Shown: one piece after another, positions 1-8,258 of the stretch
Layout: each line of letters begins with the position of its first letter
How positions within the stretch are numbered: the stretch's first letter is position 1
Notes under the pieces: generated by a model
The model's input: only the letters and a program-made list of their open reading frames with translations
Told to the model about the DNA's origin: nothing
Database searches by the model: none
DNA from: Aliivibrio_A kagoshimensis
GTDB taxonomy: Bacteria; Pseudomonadota; Gammaproteobacteria; Enterobacterales; Vibrionaceae
Length of the DNA stretch: 64,000 nt
NCBI RefSeq assembly: GCF_050337105.1
Contig: NZ_JAKJSQ010000009.1
Coordinates: forward strand, 19,791 to 83,790
Direction of reading: 5' to 3'
Position numbers and translations under genes: made by a program

Positions 1-1353
1 TTCGTTTTTTCCCATTGGGCGTTGCACACGAGTCCAACCATCAAAACGTAAGATTCGCCCTTTTGCCTTTAAGGTATACTCATCCGCTTTCACGCTGACC
101 GTGGTCGAGTCATATTGAGCCGGTACCATCTGACAAGCAACAAACTGATTCCAAATTAAGCTGTACAATTTATGGGCATCTGGGTCCATATTCTGAAGGT
201 CATCAGATTTGACCTCAACACTTGAAGGTCTGATCGCTTCGTGAGCCTCTTGGGCATTACCCTTGCTGCTATAAGTAATCGCTGCAGGAGGAAGATAGTT
301 CTCTCCATACTCGCTACTGATAAATTCACGCGCAGCTTCTACAGCGTCTTTGCTCAAGTTCGTTGAGTCAGTACGCATGTAGGTAATGTAACCACCTTCA
401 TATAAACGCTGTGCAAGCATCATGGTCTTCTTAACGCCATAACCTAGTCTAGTACTTGCTGCTTGTTGAAGAGTCGATGTGATGTACGGTGCAGACGGTT
501 TGCTCTTGGTTGGGCGGTCTTCACGCTTACACACTTCATATTGGGCATTCTCAAGCACCGATACCGCACTATCCGCTTCAGTTTGGTTAAGCGGCTTAAA
601 TGGTAAGCCCTCTTTTTGAGCAACCTGAATTCGGAAGTTCTCTTTACCAGCGGTGAGTGTATCTGCATGAATATCCCAGAACTCTTCTGGAATAAATGCA
701 TTGATTTGGCGCTCGCGCTCTACCAATACTTTTACTGCTACAGATTGAACTCGTCCAGCAGAAAGACCGCGTGCCACTTTTTTCCACAGCAGTGGAGAGA
801 CCATGAAACCAACAACTCGGTCTAAGAAACGTCGTGCTTGCTGCGCATTTACACCATCGATATTTAACTCACCCGGTGTTTCAAATGCTTGTTGGATAGC
901 ATTTTGGGTAATTTCATTAAAAACAACTCGTTTGTATCTCTGCTCATCACCACCAATGATCTCCCGCAGGTGCCAAGCAATGGCTTCCCCTTCGCGGTCC
1001 AAATCGGTTGCGAGATAGACATAATCTGCGTCTTTGGCCAATTTTTGTAGCTCGGCAACCACTTTCTCTTTGCCTGGAAGAATTTGGTAATTCGCTTCCC
1101 AGCTATTGTATGGGTCTACACCCATTTTATTGATAAGTGATTTACGATCTTTCTTGGCTTTTATTTTAGCCTTCTCTTCAGGGCTCATCCCTTTGGTAGA
1201 GATTGGCGTCGCTTTCTTTCCATTATTACTTGCACCAACCGGTAAATCACGAACATGACCGACACTGGATTTAACAATGAAGTCCTTGCCCAAGTATTTA
1301 TTAATTGTTTTTGCCTTGGCTGGTGACTCCACTATAACTAGAGATTTACCCAT
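1..1353 (-). CDS. topA: DNA topoisomerase I, N-terminal 451 residues (partial)
   Basis: Type IA topoisomerase that relaxes negative supercoils by single-strand passage. The frame is open from an ATG at 1353 to the left edge, so the C-terminal part (zinc-ribbon region) lies outside the window. The N terminus begins MGKSLVIVESPAKAKT, the start of the Toprim domain with its catalytic Glu at residue 9; the Toprim DxD motif is visible as ATDLDREGEA. The active-site motif GGYITYMRTDS puts the strand-cleaving tyrosine at residue 325, close to its usual place in the family. The gene is divergent from yciN, as in Escherichia coli. Its start overlaps the end of a small upstream ORF by 8 nt, suggesting co-translation. 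Identification is very firm; only completeness is lacking. Confidence 0.97.
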   Translation of the reverse strand, partial: MGKSLVIVESPAKAKTINKYLGKDFIVKSSVGHVRDLPVGASNNGKKATPISTKGMSPEEKAKIKAKKDRKSLINKMGVDPYNSWEANYQILPGKEKVVAELQKLAKDADYVYLATDLDREGEAIAWHLREIIGGDEQRYKRVVFNEITQNAIQQAFETPGELNIDGVNAQQARRFLDRVVGFMVSPLLWKKVARGLSAGRVQSVAVKVLVERERQINAFIPEEFWDIHADTLTAGKENFRIQVAQKEGLPFKPLNQTEADSAVSVLENAQYEVCKREDRPTKSKPSAPYITSTLQQAASTRLGYGVKKTMMLAQRLYEGGYITYMRTDSTNLSKDAVEAAREFISSEYGENYLPPAAITYSSKGNAQEAHEAIRPSSVEVKSDDLQNMDPDAHKLYSLIWNQFVACQMVPAQYDSTTVSVKADEYTLKAKGRILRFDGWTRVQRPMGKNE

Positions 1354-1510
1354 AAATTCGCTGACGTCCTCGTGCTTTCAACAACGCAATAATTTCTTTA
1401 CTGCCGTCTGAATGACGCAGTAACCTTAATTCAATATCGTGCGACTCTAACTCAAGATCAACTAATTTTTCAAGAAAAGAGATAAATAGAATAGCTTTTA
1501 ACTGCTTCAT
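1346..1510 (-). CDS. small ORF of 54 residues overlapping the start of topA
   Basis: An ATG at 1510 opens a 54-codon frame starting MKQLKAILFISFLEKL and ending ARGRQRIYG, with its stop 8 nt inside topA in another frame. The peptide is predicted to be an N-terminal amphipathic or hydrophobic helix followed by a charged segment rich in Glu, Arg and Lys. The frame is open for only a few codons upstream and no other start is available. No strong ribosome-binding site is seen. I do not recognise the family. The overlap with topA is what a translationally coupled leader gene would look like, but a chance ORF of this size cannot be excluded. Confidence 0.4.
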   Translation of the reverse strand: MKQLKAILFISFLEKLVDLELESHDIELRLLRHSDGSKEIIALLKARGRQRIYG

Positions 1511-1671
1511 TAACCGAAATGCAACATATTTAGGCTAATAATTGATTAAAATAGAGCGGTATCTTAGTCACGGCAATAGTCGCTAAACCACTAAATGTGT
1601 ATGAACTTTGCATTCCATCACACTATTTTTGATTTTTGATGGCTTTTTGCTTTTAAAAACAGCAAATCTGT

Positions 1672-1700
1672 TTGAAGTTGCGCACTCGCCTGTTTACACT
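1672..1700 (+). promoter_or_regulatory. sigma-70-type promoter for yciN
   Basis: TTGAAG at 1672-1677 and TACACT at 1695-1700 are separated by 17 bases, matching the -35/-10 consensus at five and four positions. It lies about 40 bases before the yciN start. Inferred from sequence only. Confidence 0.5.
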
Positions 1701-1738
1701 CATCGCTAACAGACATCCTATTAAAGAATGAAGCTACC

Positions 1739-1984
1739 ATGACGACTAAAAAAAACATATCGGAATTCGACCTTCTTATGGTCGCTAATCAAATCATACA
1801 AGAGCATGAGAACTATTTAGAAGGAATGCGCGCAACCAGTGTTGAAGAGCGAGATGATGTTTTGATTTTTAAAGGGGATTATTTTCTATCCGAACAAGGG
1901 ATACCTACAGAAAAAACCACCGCCGTTTTTAATATGTTTAAATACTTAGCTCACCACTTATCTAAAGAGTTTACGCTAGACTAA
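1739..1984 (+). CDS. yciN: YciN family protein
   Basis: Small cytosolic protein of 81 residues, the same size as E. coli YciN (83). The conserved stretches GDYFLSEQGIPTEKTTAVFNM-type (residues about 46-66) and FKYLAHHLS (67-75) match that family closely. Its biochemical function is unknown. It is divergent from topA exactly as in enterobacteria, which supports the assignment. ATG is preceded by a weak GAAG ribosome-binding site. A strong hairpin follows the stop codon, so the gene is probably monocistronic. Confidence 0.9.
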   Translation: MTTKKNISEFDLLMVANQIIQEHENYLEGMRATSVEERDDVLIFKGDYFLSEQGIPTEKTTAVFNMFKYLAHHLSKEFTLD

Positions 1985-1989
1985 TCAAC

Positions 1990-2019
1990 AGCAAGCCAGT
2001 TAGCACTAACTGGCTTGCT
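1990..2019. terminator. bidirectional hairpin terminator between yciN and the bacterioferritin operon
   Basis: AGCAAGCCAGTTAG and CTAACTGGCTTGCT form a perfect 14-bp stem with a 2-base centre. It sits between the convergent yciN and bfr genes; the flanking T/A runs are short, so termination strength is uncertain. Confidence 0.8.
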
Positions 2020-2032
2020 TTAAAGAACAGTC

Positions 2033-2509
2033 TTATTTAGTCCCCATCTGCGATTGAATATAGTTTTGCAACCCAACCCTATCAATCAAGCCTAAATGCT
2101 GCTCTAGCCAATAGATGTGATCCATTTCAGTGTCATCTAATAAATCTTCAAGAATCCCTCTACTTACGTAGTCTTTCTCTTGTTCACAGATGCCAATGAT
2201 CTCTCTCAAACTGGCTGCGACAATACGTTCAGCATTGAGATCATTTTCAAGCATCTGTTTCACATTATCACCAACATGAACATCTGCTCGTGAGACGGTA
2301 TCAGCCTTACCTTCTAAAAAAAGAATTCTTTCAACTAGACGCTTTGCGTGGTCGAGTTCCTCTTCATATTCATGTGCTAACTTTTCATGCAGCTTTTCAA
2401 TTCCCCAATCTTCATACATTTTAGAGTGAGCAAGGTATTGATCCATGGAGGTTAACTCTAACGTCAACTGCTTGTTCAATTTATCTATCACCAATTGTTT
2501 GCCTTGCAT
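2033..2509 (-). CDS. bfr: bacterioferritin subunit with ferroxidase site, no haem-ligand Met
   Basis: Ferritin-like iron-storage subunit of 158 residues. The di-iron ferroxidase ligands are all present: Glu18, Glu51, His54, Glu94, and Glu128/His131 (shifted by one residue through a small insertion in helix D). The position of the haem-ligating Met52 of E. coli Bfr is Leu here. It begins one base after the stop of the other bacterioferritin gene, so both are translated from one message. The pattern (ferroxidase kept, haem Met lost) is that of one partner of a two-subunit bacterioferritin. Convergent with yciN. Confidence 0.93.
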   Translation of the reverse strand: MQGKQLVIDKLNKQLTLELTSMDQYLAHSKMYEDWGIEKLHEKLAHEYEEELDHAKRLVERILFLEGKADTVSRADVHVGDNVKQMLENDLNAERIVAASLREIIGICEQEKDYVSRGILEDLLDDTEMDHIYWLEQHLGLIDRVGLQNYIQSQMGTK

Positions 2510-2510
2510 G

Positions 2511-2981
2511 TTAACTCTCCATCATCGATTGCTGATAATTCTCAATACCGGTATTTGCGATAAGGTACTGTTGGGCTTCAATCCAATCAATATGATCCTC
2601 TTCTACGATAAGAATTTTTTCTAACAGGTCGCGGCTCACATAATCTTCTTCGCTTTCACATAACGCAATTGCCGCTCGAAGCGCTGCAACTTGCTCTGTT
2701 TCAAAGTCTAAATCACATTCAAGCATCTCTGCGGTATGCTCGCCGATACGTAATCGTCCCAACTGCTGTAAGTTTGGTAACCCTTCAAGAAACAGTATTC
2801 TTTCAATTATTTTATCGGCTTGTTTCATGTCTTTAATAGATTTTTTGTAGGCTTTTTCGTCAAGTCTTTGTAAAGCCCAGTTTTTAAACATCCGAGCATG
2901 TAGGAAAAATTGATTTATTGAGGTTAACTCTAACATGAGTATTTGATTTAACGCGGTGAGTACCCTTGTCTTGCCTTTCAT
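2511..2981 (-). CDS. bfr: bacterioferritin subunit with haem-ligand Met, degenerate ferroxidase site
   Basis: Iron-storage subunit of 156 residues, close to E. coli Bfr over its length (for example FLHARMFKNWAL and ERILFLEGLPNLQ). Met52, the axial haem ligand, is present. Of the ferroxidase ligands Glu18, Glu94, Glu127 and His130 are kept, but Glu51 is Asp and His54 is Gln, and Tyr25 is Phe, so intrinsic ferroxidase activity is probably weak or absent. It is the promoter-proximal gene of the bfr pair. Together the two subunits would supply haem binding and iron oxidation to one 24-mer. Upstream lies bfd, whose product reduces such haem-containing shells to release iron. Confidence 0.93.
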   Translation of the reverse strand: MKGKTRVLTALNQILMLELTSINQFFLHARMFKNWALQRLDEKAYKKSIKDMKQADKIIERILFLEGLPNLQQLGRLRIGEHTAEMLECDLDFETEQVAALRAAIALCESEEDYVSRDLLEKILIVEEDHIDWIEAQQYLIANTGIENYQQSMMES

Positions 2982-3084
2982 TCCTTATCCTTATTATCAG
3001 ACTGTAGTCTCATTAAAGGTAGTCGGCGTTGAATAAAGCAACAAGGTATAGGTAGTAATTCTGTGGAAGGTATTTAGCGACGGT

Positions 3085-3279
3085 TTATGCCACAGCCGGT
3101 TGAGCTTCTGCAATTTGATACAGACGTTTACTTAATCGTGTCTTAACGCATGAACAGCACTGACCGCACTGCGAACCGACTTTAAGCTCTTTGGTTAGTT
3201 GTTTCATGGTTACTGCACCATTATCTACCGCATTTTCAATATTTTTGTCAGTAACAGCATGACAAATACACACGTACAT
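3085..3279 (-). CDS. bfd: bacterioferritin-associated ferredoxin
   Basis: [2Fe-2S] protein of 64 residues that passes electrons to the haem of bacterioferritin so that stored iron is released as Fe(II). The ligand cysteines are Cys4, Cys6, Cys38 and Cys41 (MYVCIC and GSQCGQC); extra cysteines occur at 42 and 44. Length equals the E. coli protein. It lies about 100 bases upstream of the bfr pair on the same strand, probably with its own promoter, since the probable Fur site lies just upstream of bfd. Fur control of bfd is well established in other bacteria. Confidence 0.93.
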   Translation of the reverse strand: MYVCICHAVTDKNIENAVDNGAVTMKQLTKELKVGSQCGQCCSCVKTRLSKRLYQIAEAQPAVA

Positions 3280-3322
3280 AGTCGTTCAACCATTAAAATG
3301 AATTAACATAACAATAAATCAA

Positions 3323-3347
3323 ACACGAATCATTATCAACCTCATTG
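3323..3347 (-). promoter_or_regulatory. probable Fur box upstream of bfd
   Basis: On the bfd strand this stretch contains TTGATAATGATTC, whose GATAATGAT core matches the first half of the 19-base Fur consensus exactly; the second half is weaker. An alternative register gives about 11 of 19 matches. Position about 45-65 bases before the bfd start fits iron repression. Confidence 0.5.
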
Positions 3348-3360
3348 TATTTTAAGTGCA

Positions 3361-3388
3361 AAAAAGGCCGCATCAAAAGCGACCTTTT
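3361..3388. terminator. terminator after sohB
   Basis: AAAAGGTCGC and GCGGCCTTTT on the minus strand form a 10-bp stem with one mismatch, followed by a T run. It lies directly downstream of sohB and just upstream of the bfd control region. Confidence 0.75.
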
Positions 3389-3408
3389 CATCATTGTATA
3401 CGGAACGA

Positions 3409-4473
3409 TTATACAATCGGTCGTTGACCACGACTGATCATCTTCATCAACACACTGTCCGCCGATTGCGCAGCGGCACCCGCCAATTTATCCGACAGTT
3501 TTTTCTTTTTAACGTAATGAACTGCCAAGACTTCTCTATTCTTACAAGCATTTGTTACATACTCATCACTGGTACTGATGCAGTCAATCAAGCCTAACTC
3601 TAACGCTTGTTTTCCGAACCAGTGTTCACCCGTTGCCACTTTTTCCAAATCAAGTTCAGGGCGACGCTCATGGATAAAGTCTTTGAACAATCCATGGGTC
3701 TCTTCAAGCTCCTGCTGAAACTTTTCTCGGGCTTTATCGCTGTTTTCACCAAACATGGTTAAGGTGCGCTTGTATTCGCCTGCCGTTAACTGTTCAAATT
3801 CAATATGATTATTTTTCAATAGTTTATTGAAATTTGGCAGTTGAGCCACCACCCCAATAGAACCGACAATAGCGAAAGGTGCTGCAATAATGGCGTCAGC
3901 AATACAAGCCATCATGTAACCGCCACTGGCCGCGACTTTGTCCACGGAAATAGTCAGTTTAATTCCTGCAGCTTTGATGCGATCTAGCTGTGAGGAGGCC
4001 AGTCCATAACCGTGTACCATGCCACCGCCAGTTTCCAATCTCAGTAGAATTTCATCGCCATCAACAGCGATCGCTAAGATGGCAGTTACCTCTTCACGTA
4101 GAGAGGCTACCTCTTTAGCATCAATGCTACCATTGAAGTCCAACACAAACAGTCTAGGCTCTCGTTTGGTTTCAATTTTGTTGCCAGCCTTAAGCGATTT
4201 CTTCAGCGCTTTTTGATTCGCTTTCTCTTTCTCTTTCGCCGCTTTTTTCTCAGATTTATGTTTGGCTTTTAATAACGACTCATCAAACAGATGAGTTTCG
4301 AATTGCGACACCGTCTCTTTGTACTGCACACTCAAATCGGTGACTTCTAACTCACCCTTTGCTGCGCCGCCTTTCCCATTTGCCAATTTTGCCAAAACCA
4401 ACACTGCGACGATAGCGATAACTACCGTTGCTACCTTGGCCAAAAAGAGACCGTAATCAAACAAAAATTCCAA
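3409..4473 (-). CDS. sohB: SohB, membrane-anchored S49-family serine peptidase
   Basis: Signal-peptide-peptidase-like protein of 354 residues (E. coli SohB 349). Residues about 9-30 form one hydrophobic segment that anchors it in the inner membrane; residues 65-100 are highly charged (Lys/Glu rich). The peptidase domain carries the Ser/Lys dyad: nucleophile Ser183 in VAASGGYMMA and Lys235 in TAGEYKRTL. Substrates are poorly known; in E. coli extra copies suppress loss of the periplasmic protease DegP. Divergent from yciK and monocistronic by its terminator. The conserved yciK neighbour supports the call. Confidence 0.94.
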   Translation of the reverse strand: MEFLFDYGLFLAKVATVVIAIVAVLVLAKLANGKGGAAKGELEVTDLSVQYKETVSQFETHLFDESLLKAKHKSEKKAAKEKEKANQKALKKSLKAGNKIETKREPRLFVLDFNGSIDAKEVASLREEVTAILAIAVDGDEILLRLETGGGMVHGYGLASSQLDRIKAAGIKLTISVDKVAASGGYMMACIADAIIAAPFAIVGSIGVVAQLPNFNKLLKNNHIEFEQLTAGEYKRTLTMFGENSDKAREKFQQELEETHGLFKDFIHERRPELDLEKVATGEHWFGKQALELGLIDCISTSDEYVTNACKNREVLAVHYVKKKKLSDKLAGAAAQSADSVLMKMISRGQRPIV

Positions 4474-4555
4474 TGTCGTATCCTCTATTACTCGAATTAG
4501 TGTATTGTACCCAATTCGGTTGTTATTCTAATAAATATTTACAAGGAAATGTTAA

Positions 4556-5296
4556 GTGGATTATCAAGTTGCCACAAATACACTCAAAGATCGCACTATT
4601 TTAGTCACCGGCGCAGGTGATGGTATTGGTAAACAAGCTGCGATCAGCTACGCACAGCACGGTGCAACAGTTATCTTACTTGGTCGAACGGTATCAAAAC
4701 TAGAAACAGTATATGACGAGATCGTTGCAGCGGGTTACCCTGAACCTGCTATCGTACCTTTGGATTTAAAAGGGGCAACCAAGAAGAACTACATCGATAT
4801 GGCCGAAACTATCGAAGGTCAATTTGGCAAGCTAGATGGGCTACTACACAACGCAGGTGCACTGGGCATTATCAGTCCTTTTGACCAACTCGAAGAAAAC
4901 ATGTTTGATGAAGTGATGCAAATTAATGTCAAAGCACAATTTTTGATGACACAAGCACTGCTTCCTGTTCTTCATAAGTCTGATGATGCCCGTCTTATTT
5001 TCACCTCTTCTGGTGTGGGACATCAAGGGCGTGCATTTTGGGGGGCATACTCCATGTCTAAATTCGCCACTGAAGGCATGATGCAGATTCTTGCTGATGA
5101 GCTGAGTAATAGCAAGGTAAGGGTGAATGCAATTAATCCTGGTGGTACCCGCACTAGAATGCGAGCTCAAGCTTTTCCAGCAGAAGATGCACGTCAATTA
5201 AAAAGTGCGGCGGATATCATGCCACTCTATGTCTATTTAATGGCACCGGAAGGCATTGCGGTTAATGGCGAATGTATTGATGCCCAACCAAAGTAA
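4556..5296 (+). CDS. yciK: YciK, short-chain dehydrogenase/reductase
   Basis: Classical SDR of 246 residues. The nucleotide-binding motif TGAGDGIG is at 18-25, NAG at 99-101, and the catalytic residues are Ser151/152, Tyr165 and Lys169 (AYSMSK). The closing motifs INPGGTRT and FDAQP-like ending agree with E. coli YciK. Substrate unknown. The start is GTG at 4556 with AAGGA eight bases upstream; the nearby ATG at 4549 is in another frame. In many proteobacteria it neighbours sohB and rluB, as here. Confidence 0.93.
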   Translation: MDYQVATNTLKDRTILVTGAGDGIGKQAAISYAQHGATVILLGRTVSKLETVYDEIVAAGYPEPAIVPLDLKGATKKNYIDMAETIEGQFGKLDGLLHNAGALGIISPFDQLEENMFDEVMQINVKAQFLMTQALLPVLHKSDDARLIFTSSGVGHQGRAFWGAYSMSKFATEGMMQILADELSNSKVRVNAINPGGTRTRMRAQAFPAEDARQLKSAADIMPLYVYLMAPEGIAVNGECIDAQPK

Positions 5297-5311
5297 TTAA
5301 ATTCTAAACAT

Positions 5312-5340
5312 AAAAAAGAGCGCCTAAGCGCTCTTTTTTT
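5312..5340. terminator. bidirectional terminator between yciK and rluB
   Basis: AAAAAAGAGCGC and GCGCTCTTTTTT flank a CTAA loop; perfect stem with A and T tracts on both sides, serving both convergent genes. Confidence 0.92.
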
Positions 5341-5359
5341 TAATGCTTAAAACACAATA

Positions 5360-6400
5360 TTAACGTTGACGTGTTTTAGTCACACCAGAACTGCGCTTAT
5401 TCGTAGGCTTCCCTGCGGAGGATTTACCACGAGAACCGCTTGGTTTTCCTGCTGCAGGCTTTCCAGATGCCGAGGTACCTGGTTTCTTACCTTTAGCAAC
5501 CAAGTTGCCCGCAGTACTACGACGATTACGGCCACGACGACCTTTACTGTCTTCCGCAACACGATCTTCGTGACGTTTAACTGCACGACGAATCTTCTGA
5601 CCACGCGCTTTTTCACGTTTTCTTGATTCTGCATCCAAAGCGATCATGGTCTCTTTTTCTGGGGCCAACTCTACCAATTCACGTAGATAGTTAACTTCTT
5701 TAAGTTCCAGCTCCATCCAACCGCCACGAGGCAGTTTTTTCTCTAGATAGATTTCACCATAACGTACACGCTTTAAACGGCTAACCACGACATCTTGTGA
5801 TTCCCATAAACGTCTAACTTCACGGTTACGGCCTTCATTAATCACAACATAGAAGGTGTGATTCATCCCTTCACCACCAGCATAAACAACGTCTTCAAAA
5901 CGTGCCATACCATCTTCAAGCTTAACACCTTGAGTGACGTTACGAATCATCTGCTCGTTAATTTCACCAAATACGCGAACCATATATTCACGTTGAACCA
6001 TACGGCTCGGGTGCATTAAACGGTTTGCTAATTCACCATCGGTAGTAAATAACAGTAGGCCCGCTGTATTGGCATCTAGACGACCCACAGAAACCCAACG
6101 CGAATCATTCACTTTTGGTAGTCGATCAAATACCGTACGACGACCTTCAGGGTCATGACGAGTACATAATTCACCTTCAGGTTTATGGTATGCCAGAACT
6201 CGACAGACAACCTCTTCAGAGGCTTTTACAGAAACAGTGTGGCCATCAATACGAATCACTGCATTCAGGTCTTCAAAGCGGTCACCTAATGTAGCGACTT
6301 GACCATTAACACTGATTCGCTTGGCTTGAATTAAACCTTCTAATTCACGACGAGAACCGTGACCCGCTCTCGCTAAAACTTTCTGTAACTTTTCGCTCAT
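5360..6400 (-). CDS. rluB: 23S rRNA pseudouridine synthase B
   Basis: Member of the RsuA family that modifies U2605 of 23S rRNA in E. coli. An S4 RNA-binding domain covers about residues 3-60; the synthase domain follows with catalytic Asp109 in GRLDANTAG. At 346 residues it is longer than E. coli RluB (291): residues about 262-346 form a Lys/Arg/Gly/Ser/Pro-rich, presumably disordered tail, common in this family. Convergent with yciK and divergent from nothing close; a 147-base spacer separates it from yciO. Confidence 0.95.
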   Translation of the reverse strand: MSEKLQKVLARAGHGSRRELEGLIQAKRISVNGQVATLGDRFEDLNAVIRIDGHTVSVKASEEVVCRVLAYHKPEGELCTRHDPEGRRTVFDRLPKVNDSRWVSVGRLDANTAGLLLFTTDGELANRLMHPSRMVQREYMVRVFGEINEQMIRNVTQGVKLEDGMARFEDVVYAGGEGMNHTFYVVINEGRNREVRRLWESQDVVVSRLKRVRYGEIYLEKKLPRGGWMELELKEVNYLRELVELAPEKETMIALDAESRKREKARGQKIRRAVKRHEDRVAEDSKGRRGRNRRSTAGNLVAKGKKPGTSASGKPAAGKPSGSRGKSSAGKPTNKRSSGVTKTRQR

Positions 6401-6547
6401 TTTTTTCCTTTGTCGCCTTCACAGGCGTCGGGTGCACTTGGCACGATATATAGAATATTGAAATGCCATTGATTGTAGAGTTACAAAATCAAGAGCAGCC
6501 GCTAATTATCGCAAAAAGTAGCCGAAATGAATACTTATTTTCATGAT

Positions 6548-7168
6548 TTATTCAAAAGGAGCCGGGTCACCAGAACCGACACGACGTACGACCACTTCAT
6601 CATCACTAAAATCAATCACTGTGGTCGGTTGTTCACCTAAATACCCGCCGTTTAAAATCACATCAACAGCATGTTCAAGCTCATCTCGAATCACTTCTGG
6701 GTCGGACTCTGCCATCTCATTATTAGGAAGGATCAGAGTGGTGGACATCAAAGGCTCGCCCATCGCTTCGAGTAAATCTAATGCAATACGGTTATCGGGT
6801 ACACGAAAGCCAATGGTTTTACGCTTTGGATTCATTAAACGACGCGGCACCTCTTTGGTCCCTTTAAAGATAAAGGTGTATGGCCCTGGCGTATTCTGCT
6901 TCAACAGTCGGAAAGCACTATTATCTACACGGGCGTAAACGGCTATTTCAGAAAGATCTCGGCACAGTAAAGTAAAGTTATGTTTTTCATCTAACTTACG
7001 GATACGACAAATACGCTCTAACGCTTGTTTGTTCTCTAACTGACAACCTAAAGCATAACCAGAATCAGTTGGATAGATAACCACTCCTCCATTACGAATT
7101 ATGGCAACCGCTTGATTAATTAACCGCGCTTGAGGGTTTTCCGGGTGTACGTAAAAAAATTGGCTCAT
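6548..7168 (-). CDS. yciO: YciO, Sua5/YrdC-like protein
   Basis: Protein of 206 residues of the YrdC/Sua5/YciO fold, which in Sua5 and YrdC makes threonylcarbamoyl-adenylate for tRNA t6A. Visible family features are VVIYPTDSGYALGC (29-42), the basic RIRKLDEKHNF (54-65) and PGPYTFIFKGTKEVPR (94-109). YciO itself is a paralogue whose cellular role is not settled. It follows rnm by 34 bases on the same strand and is probably cotranscribed with it, an arrangement conserved in enterobacteria and vibrios. Confidence 0.92.
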   Translation of the reverse strand: MSQFFYVHPENPQARLINQAVAIIRNGGVVIYPTDSGYALGCQLENKQALERICRIRKLDEKHNFTLLCRDLSEIAVYARVDNSAFRLLKQNTPGPYTFIFKGTKEVPRRLMNPKRKTIGFRVPDNRIALDLLEAMGEPLMSTTLILPNNEMAESDPEVIRDELEHAVDVILNGGYLGEQPTTVIDFSDDEVVVRRVGSGDPAPFE

Positions 7169-7202
7169 TCGTCCTCCTGTGACGACAAAGGTAACCCTTC
7201 AG

Positions 7203-8066
7203 TTAAGACTCAGCTAACTCTGTATTTAATTGGGATAGTGGCCACTCTTTCCATACCGGTTCTACACCAGATGGTAGCCATAAGTTCCTGCCAAGTTCTG
7301 TCCATGGAGATGGATAATGAAAATCAGAGCCTTGTGAAACAAGTAATTGATAGTATATCGCATAATCCGCTAGGGTTCGCCTCTCTTGCTGAGATTGTTG
7401 CGGCAGCGCAATCTCCATGGCATCCCCTTTCGCTTCTACAAAAGCAGCAATTAATCGCTTTATCCATTTTGCGGTTAATTGATAACGTCCTGGGTGCGCG
7501 AGTACCGCTTGTCCACCTGCTTGGTGTATTGCCGATACAGCCTCACTCATCGAGCACCACATTGGTGGCACGTAGCCTGGGTTGTTACGGGTTAGATAGT
7601 TCTTAAAAACCGCCTGTATGGTTTTCGCATACCCTTGATCAACTAGCCACTTAGCAAAGTGAGCCCGAGTGATCGAAGCGCCATTAGCCACCGTCAACGC
7701 TCCCGCCAATGCTCCCTCACAACCTGCTTTTTCTAATCTCTGAGCCATCAATTCGGCACGCGCTCTACGCTTCTCATTTTGTGCATCAATCAGCTGAACT
7801 AAGGCCGGATGCTCAGGGTCAATATTCAAACCAACGATATGAATATCTTTATTGCTCCATAGCGTGGAGAGTTCGATGCCATTAATCAATTCAAGCGAAT
7901 AGTCCTTATCCACTATTTCTTGGCGCGCAGCGGCTAATCCATTAATCGTGTCATGGTCCGTAATTGCTAAAATATCAATATCAAATTCAACCGCTCTCTC
8001 AACCAACTGCTGTGGAGAAAGTCTGCCATCAGAGGCGGTTGTGTGGCTATGTAGATCAATTTTCAT
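7203..8066 (-). CDS. rnm: PHP-domain 5'-3' exoribonuclease (RNase AM, formerly TrpH)
   Basis: PHP-family phosphoesterase of 287 residues. Metal ligands are visible in MKIDLHSHTTASDG (residues 1-14), ITDHDT (36-41) and the later LAHPGRY and SDFHYP motifs. The E. coli homologue (YciV/Rnm) trims 5' ends of rRNA and degrades short oligonucleotides, releasing 3'-phosphonucleotides. It diverges from the trp promoter, only about 10 bases separating its ATG from the -35 element, so TrpR binding could affect both directions. Followed by yciO. Confidence 0.92.
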   Translation of the reverse strand: MKIDLHSHTTASDGRLSPQQLVERAVEFDIDILAITDHDTINGLAAARQEIVDKDYSLELINGIELSTLWSNKDIHIVGLNIDPEHPALVQLIDAQNEKRRARAELMAQRLEKAGCEGALAGALTVANGASITRAHFAKWLVDQGYAKTIQAVFKNYLTRNNPGYVPPMWCSMSEAVSAIHQAGGQAVLAHPGRYQLTAKWIKRLIAAFVEAKGDAMEIALPQQSQQERRTLADYAIYYQLLVSQGSDFHYPSPWTELGRNLWLPSGVEPVWKEWPLSQLNTELAES

Positions 8067-8074
8067 AATTTTTC

Positions 8075-8108
8075 TTGACTTTCACTCCGCGTATCAGTTT
8101 ACTAGTAC
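8075..8108 (+). promoter_or_regulatory. trp promoter and TrpR operator
   Basis: TTGACT at 8075-8080 and TTTACT at 8098-8103 are 17 bases apart. Overlapping the -10, GTATCAGTTTACTAGTAC (8091-8108) resembles the TrpR operator, with an intact ACTAGTAC half and an imperfect second half. The geometry is that of E. coli trp: repressor and polymerase would compete. Confidence 0.78.
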
Positions 8109-8141
8109 ATAAATCAACGGATAATATTTTGAGGATACTGT

Positions 8142-8231
8142 ATGTTAACACTACTGAAACAACAACACGCAACTATTGCTCTTAATGATATTATCTCTGT
8201 AATTCGTTGGTGGCACTGCCGCTTGGGTTAG
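8142..8231 (+). CDS. trpL: trp operon leader peptide
   Basis: ATG at 8142, with GAGG nine bases upstream, opens a 29-codon frame ending at TAG 8229-8231. Codons 23 and 24 are consecutive tryptophans (IRWWHCRLG). It is too short for routine gene calling. Ribosome stalling at the Trp pair when charged tRNA-Trp is scarce would favour an antiterminator over the downstream hairpin, the standard attenuation mechanism of enterobacterial and vibrio trp operons. Confidence 0.93.
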   Translation: MLTLLKQQHATIALNDIISVIRWWHCRLG

Positions 8232-8258
8232 TGTGATTGTAATATACCGCATAAACTC

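Noticed and set aside
6421..6460. Sigma-54-like TTGGCACG near the rluB start
   Set aside because: The -24 half is there, but no GC at the proper -12 distance.
7130..7606. 158-codon ORF on the plus strand inside rnm
   Set aside because: It is antisense to a clear PHP-family gene, lacks a ribosome-binding site and has no recognisable features.
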